A DNA stretch of 64,000 nt from Neckera pumila. Lineage: Eukaryota; Streptophyta; Bryopsida; Hypnales; Neckeraceae. The notes beneath the pieces are model-generated. The model was not told the origin of the DNA. It did not search any database and was given only the letters and a program-made list of their open reading frames with translations. Location of the stretch: NCBI GenBank assembly GCA_963969595.1, contig OZ018410.1, positions 31,624,913-31,688,912 of the forward strand. Direction: 5' to 3'. The translations under genes were made by a program, and so were the position numbers. This document shows positions 10,657-20,645 of this stretch, one piece after another (the first letter of the stretch is position 1; each line of letters opens with the position of its first letter).

Positions 10657-11624
10657 GACAGGTGTCGCAGCATAGGGCAAGTAATTTCCCCGTTATACTA
10701 CCAAAAACCACTTTAAAGTATAACAAAGTGACTCTAAAGATCGAACCCGCAAGATTCTGTGAAGTAGATAGCCCTATTTGGTCCCTAAGCTAAGTCAGTA
10801 CCTATATTTCCTCTTCCGGTTCCAACACACAACCGGAAACACAACAACACCCAGAACTCCCATCAGACCCTTTTTACTTCTCCGATCCGGTCCACGTTCC
10901 GGCTGAGTCTAATCACTCTCATCCGCTCACATTACTACCCGGTTTAGTTTTACCTCTGTTTCACCATCAGAGGGATCGCCCCTTGTTTTTGAGAGCGGCA
11001 GGCCCGCCGCTCCTTCTGTGAGTTATAGTGGCTGAAGACCCACTTCTTCTTCCTTCAATTCTCTACGCTAACCCGGATCCGGTTTGATCCTTCACAGCAA
11101 CCCAGAAAACTTCCCGGATTACCGGTCACACAAAGACCCCCCGTACGGTCCTTCCATACTACAACGACCTTGACGTCCCGTTCCGTCTGTGCGAAGCTAG
11201 GCGGCTGCAAGAGAACCCGTTCGTTCCAACATCTACTAAAGTTCTTCCGTTTGCCCAAATGAGGCGGCGAGATCTCTCAGGAGATCGGACACTCAACCGG
11301 ATTTCACACCCAGGAGTTCTAGCGCGACTAAGGAATCCCTCCCTATCCGCCTAGCCTAACAACGGCTGTCTCGCCCGGAATTCTAAACTCTAGAGCTACT
11401 GAGGAACTGGAATCCCCTCCCAACACTTACGCAACCCGCTCACCTGCACATAAGACCAAAAACAAACGCGCCAAAGGGAGAACTCACACCTACATTAGCG
11501 CGCGCCTTCCTAACTCCTCACTCCACGACCCTGCCGCACACGAGAGAGACACACAACAAGCAGCCAAGAGAAGACGTACGCGGAAATAAGATGAAAGAAC
11601 TCCCAGCTCCCAAGCGGGGGCTGA

Positions 11625-11632
11625 CTTATATA
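11625..11632 (-). promoter_or_regulatory. 3' promoter TATA box of A2
   Basis: TATATAAG on the minus strand, in the same relative place as 3496-3503 of A1, followed by the same GTCAGCC leader. Confidence 0.55.
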
Positions 11633-11697
11633 CAACTTGAGTACAAAGCAAAAAGGGACCTCGAAATCCACGCTGGAAATCCGGACCCGATCCTAAC

Positions 11698-11767
11698 AAA
11701 CCAGACCGGATAGTCATCCGATCCGGTCCTAACAAGCCAGACCGGATAGTCATCCGATCCGGTCCTA
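11698..11767. repeat. 35-bp tandem duplication in the 3' control region of A2
   Basis: The segment CCAGACCGGATAGTCATCC...GGTCCTAAC occurs twice in a row with at most one difference. The other family A copies have it once. It lies just upstream (minus strand) of the 3' promoter TATA box. Confidence 0.8.
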
Positions 11768-11809
11768 ACTAACTTACAAATATTTTACATTCCTAACTAA
11801 CTTCCTATC

Positions 11810-13462
11810 CTACTCTCCAATTCCCCCGCCCAGCGTAGGACTCTTAGGCTCCTCGGGTAGTTGATTGAAGACATCCGCCAAGTTCCGGCTCCGTTCACCG
11901 GCAGCTGGATCCGGAAGATCTGACCCGGGCGATGAATCTATCTAGATTGGCTGCCCCGTCCCAGGTCTCTTGTGACTCTTCCGTGACTCGGGTGTATGAT
12001 CCTTGCGCTCACCCGGATTCGATCCTCCTACTGGAAACAAATCCAGTATCGAAATGTCCGAGAGGTGGATTTCCCGGGAGAATAAGGACCCGGTCAGCTT
12101 CTGACTGCTGATGTCCATCCGGTCGGCCGCCTCTCGTGCTGCCACTAAGGACGATTCCACCCGATCGGTGAAATCGCTGAGGATCCGAACTATCCGGGAA
12201 CCGGATACCTTCTTCTCCTCGTGCACCCCTTGGTCAAATAAGGCCGCCTTGACTGCGGCGGATCCGGACTCTCCAAGAGTGCCCTTCACCGACTCAGCCA
12301 CCTTCCGGGTTGCCTCCGCCATCTCTCGGACTGCTGCCTTGTCTTCCCTGAGGGTGACCATATCCGCCCTCAGAGTATCAACTTCCTCCTGAAGTCGACG
12401 GATCTCCGTTTCCTGTTTCCGGTTCTCTTCCGGATCGGCCAGGAATTGCCCCACCTTACCCGGCAAATCACTGTCGGCCGGTGCGCCCACTAGCTCAGAG
12501 ATCGTGGTCAAGGTTCTTCGCTTGACCTCCCAGTCCGCCCAGATTCCGGCCAGGACAACCGTTAACTAGTTGAACGGGTCGTTCGGATCCTCGAGATGCG
12601 GCATCTCAACATCCGGTCCCTGTTCTAGTGTGGACCGTGGGTTCGACGGGGGTCTTCTCTTATAAGGAGGCGTCGTCTTCTGACGCTTCCTCTGTCGAGA
12701 CGGCTCTTCCTCTTCCTCTTCTTCCGTCTCGGGTTCGGATCCGGTCTGCTCCTCTAGCTCGTCATCCGAACCTGACTCCCCATACTTTAGGATTGACTCC
12801 TGAACCCCCCATGTCTTCTCCTCCGTAGGAGTGAGAAGTTGGTTCCGCTGGTACAGGTGGAAAAGGTAGGGACTCAAAGGAGTTGCCCTATTTTTTCCGA
12901 TCCTTGTCACCAACTGGGACACCAGATCGGAAAAGATCCGGGCCCAGTTCACCTTCCGTTCCCCACTCAGGGAACCGAAAATGGTGTTGCCGAGGGTCAT
13001 CGTCACCCTCGTCGGCTTCTCCGGGTGGACGATCGGAACCAGGAATTGAAGGAGGTTACGATGCCGGTCGTTCTTACAATCTGCGACTGCGTACCCATCC
13101 TTGTTACTCGGTTCCCCATGAAACTTGTCATGGATGAACTCGTCCTTCCGCCCGGCCATACCGGAACCTCCCATCCGGAAGTTGTAAACTTCCCTCCACC
13201 GTTCTTCTTCCCATTCGGTCAGGCGGCCACAGAGAGTGTTGTCGAACTCGTTCGACACTTTGCACTTAATCTCCCTCACCATCCGCTCTTCATGAAACCC
13301 CCAGGGTTTATCCATCAGAACGAGGCATCCCATCGCGTTGAGATCCTCCACTAACTCCGTCCGGGCCGGTTCCTCCATAGGAATGAGCGGAACTATCTTC
13401 CGGAGTTTAATATTGGAGGAGGAGCTGAGAGCGCCCGGTCTGGCTTTACGCAGATGAGGCAT
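11810..13462 (-). pseudogene. Gag-like protein, family A (copy A2), two in-frame TAGs
   Basis: This is the best-preserved copy. The frame from ATG 13462 to the stop at 11812-11810 has no frameshift and only two nonsense codons: TAG at 12568-12566, where A3 and A4 have CAG, and TAG at 11944-11942, where A1 has CAG. It keeps the N-terminal EDLNAMGC/PWGFHEERMV block, the HPEKPTRVTMTLGNTIFGSL block, the acidic run followed by KRQKTT, the central DPFN block and the coiled coil. Comparing it with A1 gives the ancestral protein length of about 550 residues. Function is unknown; Gag-like is inference. Confidence 0.7.
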
Positions 13463-13736
13463 GGACACCAAATAACCACTGGACCCTTACCGGTCACTAC
13501 CTCACACTCTCCTAGCCGCACGTCCCGTTCCTCACTTTCTCTCGTCCGATCTCAACTGGAAGGTACTCACAAAACCTGCAACCCACACGTTCTTTACTCT
13601 TTCTACACTCTCAAACACACCCAGCCGGAAGCGCACACGCATCAATGGCTCTGGCGCGGACAGAGGCGAAAAAGCGCTCAAGGTCAGCTCCAAAGCTCAA
13701 GGGAAGTAAAGGAGTGAAAATGAGGACGACCAGCCC

Positions 13737-13744
13737 TTATATAC
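13737..13744 (-). promoter_or_regulatory. 5' promoter TATA box of A2
   Basis: TATATAAG on the minus strand about 275 bp upstream of the gag-like ATG at 13462; it corresponds to 1421-1428 in A1. Confidence 0.6.
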
Positions 13745-14039
13745 TCTCAGGACCCCTGGCACGTCATCATGACCTTTTTCCGGTCCGGTCCACATTGATC
13801 CGGTCCATCCCTAATCCGGTTTATATCTAATCCGTTTTAAGACGAAATTCGGGTATGATTCCGCTCCTGAATACTACCATTCTGACCGGAACGGATACAG
13901 TTTTCTCCTTACTGGATTATCACTGCCTATCCGTAGTTCTCTTCTGCCCTTCTAACCGGATACGGATGCTAACTACCGATTTCCGTTCCGTTATTCAGAC
14001 ACTTGGAGAAAAACCACAAATTCCGGTTGCGACAGAGAG

Positions 14040-15499
14040 ATTAGGTGTAAGGCGTCGAACGAGTTTGACAACACTCTCCGGGGCCGCCCGACCGAATGGA
14101 AAGAAGAAAGGTGGAGGGAAGTTTACAACTTCCGGATGAGAGGTTCCGGCATGGCTGGACGGAAGGACGAGTTCATCCATAACAAGTTTCATGGAGAGCC
14201 AAGCAACAAAGACGGATACACGGTCGCGGACTGTAAAAGTGACCGGCACCGAAACCTCCTCCAGTTTTTGGTTCCCATCGTCCACCCGGAGAAGCCGACA
14301 AGGGTGATGATGACCATCGGTAACACCATTTTCGGTTCCCTGAGCGGGGAACGGAAAGTAAACTGGGCCCGGATCTTTTCCAATCTAGTGTCCCAGTTGG
14401 TGACAAGGATTGGAAAGAGTAGGGCCACTCCTTTGAGTTCCTATCTCTTCCACCTCTACCACCGCAACCAACCCCTCACGCATACGGAGGAAAAGACGTG
14501 GAGCATTCAGGAGTCTATCCTGAAGTACGGAGAATCGGGTTCGGATGACAAAATGGAAGAACAAATCGGGTCCGAACCCGAGACAGAAGAGGAAGAAGAG
14601 GAGGAGCCTCCCGGCTGAAGAAGCGGATGAAGACGACGCCTCCTCGCAAGAGAGGAACCCCTCCAACCACCCGGTCCACACCAGAATAGGGACCGGACGT
14701 GGAGATGCCGGATCTCGAGGACTCGGCCGACCCGTTCAACCAGTTGACGGTAATCCTGTGTGGGATACGAGCGGACTGGGAGGTCAAGAGGAGAGCTCTC
14801 ACTGGTATCGGAGAGATGGTGGGTGCACCGGCCGATAGCGATTTGCCGGGTAAGGTGGGCCAATACCTAGCCAATCCGGATGAGAACCGGAAGCAGGAGG
14901 CAGAGATCCGTCGGCTTCAGGAGGAAGTCGACACCCTAAGGGCTGACATGGTAGCCCTCAGGGAAGACAAGGCTGCAGTCCGGGAGATGGCGGAGGCAAC
15001 CCGGAAGGTGGCTGAGTCGATGAAGGACACTCTCAGAGAGTCCGGATCCACTGCAGTCAAGGCGGCACTATTCGACAAAGGGGTGCATGAGGAGAAGAAG
15101 GTATCCGGTTCCCGGATAGTTCGGATCCTGACCGACTTCACCGATCGGGTGAAAGCGTCCTTAGTGGCAGCGAGAGAGGCGGCCAACCGGATGGACGTCA
15201 GCAGTCGAAAGCTGAACGGATCCATGTACTTTTAGGAGATCCACCTCTCAGATATATCGCTACCAGATTCGTATGCAGCCGGAGGATCGAATCCAAGGGA
15301 GCGCAAGGATCAGACACCCCAGTCAAGGAAGAGTAACCGGAGACCTGGGCCTGGGCAACCGATTCATCTAGATTCCTTGCCAGGGTTAGATCTTCCGGAT
15401 CCAGCTGCCGGGGAGCGGAGCCAGAACCTTGCCGACGTCTTCAACCAACTGCCCAAAGAACCCAGAAGTCCTACGCTGGGTGGAGGAGTTGGAGAGTAG
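14040..15499 (+). pseudogene. Gag-like protein, family A (copy A4), truncated and broken
   Basis: The frame starts within the conserved domain (SNEFDNTL-equivalent region), keeps HPEKPTRVMMTIGNTIFGSL and LSSYLFHLY, and then the acidic run. A frameshift with TGA codons lies near 14616-14630, and a TAG at about 14686 replaces the CAG of A1 (PEQGPDVEMP region). The coiled-coil part resumes at 14699 and hits another TAG near 15233. The end matches the A1 C-terminus (VFNQLP, GGGVGE). It is non-functional. Confidence 0.65.
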
Positions 15500-15634
15500 G
15501 TAGGTAGTTAGGAATGTAAAGTTTTGTAACATAGTTAGGACCGGATCGGATGTTGATTCGGTCTGGCCAATTAGGATCGGACCCGGATGTCCAGCGCGGA
15601 TTTTCGGGGGCCTTTTTGCTGTGTAATCAAGTTG

Positions 15635-15642
15635 TATATAAG
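15635..15642 (+). promoter_or_regulatory. 3' promoter TATA box of A4
   Basis: TATATAAG followed by the GTCAGCCCG leader, in the same position relative to the 3' terminus as in A1 to A3. Confidence 0.55.
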
Positions 15643-16605
15643 TCAGCCCGTGCTTGGGAGATGCGAGTCTTTTCACCTCATTTTTGTGTACGTCTTCTTT
15701 TGGCCTCTTGTTGCGTGTCTCTCCCGTGTGTGGCAGGGTTGTGTGGTGAGGAGTTAGGAAGGCGCATGCTGGTGCGGGTGTGATTTCTCCCTTTGGCGTT
15801 CTTGTTTTGATCTTATGTGCAAGTGAACAGGTTGCGAAAGTGTTGGGAGTGGATTCCAGTTCCTCAGCAGCTCTAAGGTTTAGGATTCCGGGCAAGACAG
15901 CCGTTGTTAGGCTAGGTGGATAGGGAGGGATTCCTTAGTCGTGCTAGAACTCCTGGGTGGGAAATCCGGTTGAGTGTCCGATCTCCTGAGAGATCTCGCT
16001 GCCTTAGTAGGCAAACAGAAGGACTTTAGTTGATATTGGAATGGACGGGTTTACTTGCAGCCGCCTGGCTTCGTACAGACGGAACGTGGCGCTAAGGTCG
16101 TTGTAGTATGGGAGGATTGTACAGGGAGTCTTTGTGTGACCAGTGATTCGGGGAGTTCTCAGGATTGCTGTGAAGGATCGAACTAGATCCGGATTAGTGT
16201 AGGAAATTGGAGAAGGAAGAAGTGGGTCTTCAGCCACTATAATTCACGGAAGGAGCAGCGGGCTTGCCACTCTCAAAAGCAAGGGGCAAACCCTCTGATG
16301 GTGAAACAGAGGTTAAACTAAACCGGATAGTAGTAAGAGCGGATGTGAGTTGATCAGACCAGATCAGAAAGTGGACCGGATCAGAAAAGGAGAAGAGGGT
16401 CTGATTGTAGTTCTTGGTGTTGTTGTGGTTCCGGTTGTTGTGTTAGAACCGGAAGAGGAAATATAGGTACTAAATTAGCTTAGAGACCAAATAAGGCTAT
16501 CTACTTCACAAAATCTCGCGGGTTCAATCTTTAGAGTCACTTTGTTATACTTTAAAGTGGTTTTTGGTAGTATAACTGGGAAATTGCCATCCCTGTGCTG
16601 CGACA

Positions 16606-17793
16606 CCAGATAATCTGATGCTCTGGTTCTTCTACCAACACCCTCAAATCCCTGACTAATTTTAGGGCATCCGTCTCTTTCTTCCGGGCTGAGAGCATTT
16701 GACCCTTCGTCCAGTGGAACTTGTTCTTGTAGTGATCCCGTTCCGCCTTAAGCAACTCGATCTGCTTGTCTTTCTCTTGGAATAATGCCAGATCCGGTCT
16801 CTTCCAGAGTTCGTTGAAGATCTGGTCTGTCTTTATATTCAACTCCTTGGCGACGCCCGTGATCACCTCTGCTATGTCGGTGTGCAACTTCCGACACTGC
16901 ACCATCCATCGGGTTCCGGCTTCGTAGAAGTCGAGTTCATCGGAAGTTTCCGGTAGTGGCTGGGTCAGATACGGATTCGGTTCCGGCACGTCCAGACTTA
17001 TTCTTCGCGCGTCCGGATTGGTGGTCTTCTGCCTCTTCTTCTTTTCCAGTGGCTTCAGTTCCGGATCTTTCTCTTCTTCTTCTTCCTCTTGTGGCGTTTC
17101 TTCCGTCGGCTTCAACTCTTCCGTGAATCCGTATTTCAGGATCTGCATCCCGGTCTCATAGGCTACTTGTTCCTACGGGGTCATAAAATCAAAATGGTGG
17201 TACATATGGAACAAGTAGGTGCTGAGAGGACTCTGCTTGGCCTTTTCAATAGCCTCCGCCATCTTCTTAACCTTCTGGTGGATTATGGTTGCTTAGTTTA
17301 CGACTCGGCCCTCGATTGCTCCGAAAATTGTATTCGCCACCGTAAGCGTAACCCTCGTCGGCTTTTCCGGATACATGATAGGAATCAAAAAATCTAACAA
17401 CCGCCTGTGGCGCTCGTCTATGCAGTCACTAATGGCAAAACCCTCCTTATGGTGCGGCAGTTTTCTAAACTTCCCGTCGTAATACCTATCCGTCCGGGTT
17501 GCATTTCTAAATCTGGTCTGTTTGAACCCGTACGTCTCCGCCTACACCTTTTCCGTCCAAGAGGCCTATTGACCCCTTGCCGTCGTCTCAAACTGATTTG
17601 GTGTTCCCATAATCAGTTCACAGAAAAAATCCTCACTTTTGACTGTCCAGGGGTGCCGGATCAACCCGATACACCCTATGTTGAAGAGATCTTCTTCTAA
17701 CTCTAAGAGCTCAGCGGAGTCCGCCAGAATGACTGGGTACAAGGGCTTGACAGAGGGAATAGCCTTCTGCCCCTGCACCGATGTTTCCACCAT
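16606..17793 (-). pseudogene. Gag-like protein, family B, N-terminal two thirds
   Basis: On the minus strand the frame begins at ATG 17793 (MVETSVQGQKAIPS) and shows EDLFNIGCIGLIRHPW, equivalent to the N-terminal block of families A and C. It then has LLDFLIPIMYPEKPTRVT, ANTIFGAI, a stop where family A has Trp (VN-stop-ATIIHQ), PLSTYLFHMYHHFDF, another stop, and the MQILKYGF start of the coiled-coil half. It is cut at 16606 by element A4. The stop at the Trp position is shared with the copy at 94-96, so it predates their duplication. Other breaks in 17150-17560 are likely. Confidence 0.65.
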
Positions 17794-18742
17794 TCGGAAC
17801 TACAATCCAATGCAATCGGCACCCTCCTTTCCTTCTCTCCCTATCCGGTCTAATTCACCATTCTTTCACTCTCCTAAAAATGCGCTCCAAAAACCTGCAA
17901 GCACACACCACCTCGAGCGGAAAAAAGAGGGAGAAAACAAAAGACCCATGCGCTTAAGTATCCGGCTAGCGACCGACATCCGTTGGTTTGGTCACTTAAT
18001 GCGCTGCCATTGCAAACAGATCCCTAGTTTTCGTAGGTCGGACCCCTAGTTCGTAGGTTGCCTGAATTCGGATCCCATTCCGGTTTACGGATTCCAGTCA
18101 AAGTCCGTCTCTTACCTATTCTACAAATATTAGCGAGCCGGAATTTTCTGACTACCTAGTTTCTACTAGATGTTCCAGTTTTCGACTTTACTACTACAAA
18201 ATTTTGAAAATGTTTACGGCTTTGATCCTAAACTAATCCAGATTTCTAAGTATTGATATTACGTGTTCCCACACAGTAGTACATGCAATTGATGAATGCC
18301 TATTGGAGATTAGTCGATCAAACTTAGAGTTGATTGCATCACTTGGATCATACAAGTGGTGATGTTTGATGAGACGACTCATGCTCCTATTTATATCTGT
18401 AGTGTCTAGCAGGGATGCATAGGCTTGATTCTGCTCCCCACCTGCTAGATTGTTTGAGAGTGGGATTGTGGGAGTGTAGGAGTAGGTGGTTGCAAAAGTC
18501 AAAGGTTGGAGTGACAACAAACATTAGCTTCTAAGGTTGATGCCGTGCCCGAGGTCAGTGGAAGCTAGTGTAGTGCTTTTGTTTTGTAATTAATCTTGTT
18601 TGGACAAACACAATCACAATAGGCTGCTTTTATCATATGTATATAATCTCAAATTCAAGAGGTTGTTTTTTATGGATTGGACCATTGCTTGTTGTGAGAA
18701 CTTAAGAAATCTAAGTGAAGATTTAGTACCAAGTGAGGGTGA
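17794..18742. other. Leader of family B copy and unassigned AT-rich DNA
   Basis: Up to about 18130 this is probably the upstream region of the minus-strand family B copy; a clear TATA box was not found. A small imperfect repeat of CCTAGTTTTCGTAGG / CCTAGTTCGTAGG lies at about 18023-18058. The rest is AT-rich with no supported gene. Confidence 0.4.
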
Positions 18743-18980
18743 CACTATAAGAAACCCGTGTTTTAGATGATGTTAACCTAACCTAAGCAGATGCATTTTT
18801 GTGGACGCAAAATAAAACAACTTGTGTTTTTATATCAATAATAACATCCAATGTAACATCCAAATATTACCTTGGACATTATTATTGACATAAAAACACA
18901 AGCTATTTTATTTTGCGTCCACAAAAATGCGTATGCTTAGAATATGCTAACATCACCTAAAATGCGGGTTTCTTATAGTG
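18743..18980. mobile_element. CACTA-type foldback MITE with 3-bp TSD
   Basis: A 238-bp near-palindrome begins CACTATAAGAAACCCG and ends with its complement CGGGTTTCTTATAGTG. TGA flanks both ends (18740-18742 and 18981-18983), the 3-bp duplication expected of CACTA elements. The arms include the matching words TTTTTGTGGACGCAAAATAAAA and its complement, and there is no coding capacity. With a CACTA protein fragment elsewhere in the window, autonomous relatives have evidently existed in this genome. Confidence 0.85.
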
Positions 18981-19337
18981 TGAATGATGGGTTTTGTATG
19001 ATTGTTATGATTTGCGTTATAAACCATCAACAAGAATTTGCTCGTTCAAAAGGCGGGTGGATTATATCACATAATCTAAGCATTTTGTGGGAAATCCCAC
19101 GTAATAGTGGATTACGTATTTTTCATTCCTTACACTACTGACTCTCTTTATCGTTTGAAAATATCTTTCTCATCCATTTTTTCTTCACTCCAAGTTGAAT
19201 GAGGTGTGCTGGGCTTGTTAATGGCTCTCTCCCCAACCTAGTGGCACGATGATCTGAAGAAGGCACGTGGCAAAAATGCGGAACTATTTGTGGGCACCAT
19301 GTAAAGAAATCTTTCCTCCCTGCCTAAGGTTTACATC
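18981..19337. other. Intergenic, nothing recognised
   Basis: AT-rich sequence between the MITE and the hairpin at 19338. No gene or repeat was recognised. Confidence 0.4.
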
Positions 19338-19451
19338 GGGCAATGCCTCTCATCGTCAAGGATTCCGCAAATAAAAGTGCCTCCTCGTCGGGCTCCACCC
19401 TCCTTGTTGGCACTTTTATTTGCGGAATCCCCTCCTCCTTGGGCATTGCCC
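19338..19451. repeat. 114-bp hairpin with perfect 22-bp arms
   Basis: The arms GGATTCCGCAAATAAAAGTG-CC and its exact complement flank a GC-rich loop of about 27 bp. Outer arms GGGCAATGCC / GGGCATTGCCC extend the stem with a few mismatches. It could be a small foldback element or a small-RNA precursor; no transcription signal was seen that would decide this. Confidence 0.7.
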
Positions 19452-20073
19452 TATATTTAAAAAGTTGTGCAGTTGTAGACATGTGGTTGTTGACTTGGAG
19501 AGCCGAGGCATCGATGTCCATGGGTGAACGGATAGACCATTCAATAGATGAGTCAATTACAACATTTGGGGAGAATTGTACAGTACTATATATGTACTAT
19601 ACACAATATATCATTTTGGATTTCATTTTCAATTTCATTGTCGATTTCATTTCCAAAACATTTAGGAATTCATTTTCAAACTTAGACCTAATTTGATATT
19701 CGGTTTTTATTTTGATATTCAATCTAATTTTGAATTTTGAATTTCATCTTGGAATTCATTTTCAATTTACTTTCTAGATTTACTTTCGAATTTACTTTCA
19801 AAATTGAATGTGATGTTCAATGTGAAACACCTTTTGAAGTTTTTTTAATTTCAGTTTCAGTCTTTATTTTAAATTTTATTGTGGCAATGCCTTCATAAGA
19901 AGAAATCTAGACCCAGCGAAGGGCCGCTGCAACTACAACAAATGTGCAATTACAGAAAATAATAATAAAAAACTAAAAAAAGTAATAATAATAAAATATT
20001 TTTTTCCTCAAAAACATTGTCAAGGTGTGCTACGTAGGATTGAGACTATTTTTTTTTCTTTGGATTTGCACAT
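19452..20073. other. AT-rich intergenic DNA with simple ATTTCATTTTCAA repeats
   Basis: Degenerate tandem words of the type TTTCATTTTCAATTTC run from about 19615 to 19810. No gene is supported. Ends at the insertion site of A3. Confidence 0.5.
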
Positions 20074-20345
20074 TGTCGCAACCAGAATTTTTGGTTTTCC
20101 CTTGCTTACCTAAAAGTTGGAACAAAAACGAATAATTAGGATCCGGATCTTGCTAGGAGGCAGAAGAAGACTGAAGATAAACAAAGCTTATGCAGTAAGG
20201 GATAAATTGGATTTGATCCGGTCAGAGTATTAGTACTCAGGAACGGAATCATATCTAGAACTTATCCCGGATCAGATTAGGATTGAATCGGATTGCTATG
20301 GACTGGACCGGAAAAGGTCATAATGATCAGTCAAGGTCTTGGGAC

Positions 20346-20353
20346 TATATAAA
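20346..20353 (+). promoter_or_regulatory. 5' promoter TATA box of A3
   Basis: TATATAAA in the conserved GACTATATAAAGGCTGG context, about 300 bp upstream of the position of the start codon. Confidence 0.6.
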
Positions 20354-20461
20354 GGCTGGTCTTCCCCAGTTTCGCTCCTTCACTTTCCTCGAGTCTTGGA
20401 GCTGACCTTGAGCGCTTTAACACCTTTGTCTGCTCCAGAATCGTTGTATGCGTAAAGACTT

Positions 20462-20512
20462 AAGTGCGAGTGCGTGAGAGTGCATGAGAGTGCGTGAGAG
20501 TGCGTGAGAGGT
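20462..20512. repeat. Short tandem repeat (GAGTGCGTGA)n in A3 leader
   Basis: About five imperfect units of GAGTGCGTGA in the transcribed leader of A3; absent from A1 and A2. Confidence 0.8.
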
Positions 20513-20645
20513 CAAGATTGTGTAGGCTGCAGGTTTTGTATTGTCTTCCGGTTGAGATCGAACAAGAGAAAGTGAGGAACAGAACGTGCGGCTAGGAGAA
20601 TGAGAGGTAGCGCCGGAAAGGGTTCAATTAGCCAAGTTTGTGTCC

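Larger units (their letters stand above)
10663..14034 (-). mobile_element. Family A element A2, full length, minus strand
   Basis: Reading on the minus strand it starts TGTCGCAACC (14034) and ends TGCTGCGACA-like at 10663, giving 3372 bp with the same two TATA boxes and gag-like frame as A1. The flanks ACAGG (10658-10662) and GAGAG (14035-14039) do not match, so no target duplication survives. Its 5' end abuts the interior of copy A4 in head-to-head orientation, which points to rearrangement or to insertion followed by deletion. A 35-bp tandem duplication near its 3' promoter (about 11698-11767) is specific to this copy. Confidence 0.8.
14035..16605 (+). mobile_element. Family A element A4, 5'-truncated
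   Basis: Homology to A1 starts inside the gag-like frame (GAGATTAGGTGTAAGG matches GAGATTAAGTGCAAAG near A1 base 1890) and runs to the terminus TGCTGCGACA at 16605. The promoter, leader and first 65 or so codons are missing. At its right edge it breaks the minus-strand family B frame. The left edge touches the 5' terminus of A2, so the lost 5' part was probably removed when A2 arrived or in a later exchange. Confidence 0.8.

Noticed and set aside
18233..18520. 95-codon minus-strand frame
   Set aside because: No domain, promoter or repeat relation was recognised; length is within chance expectation.
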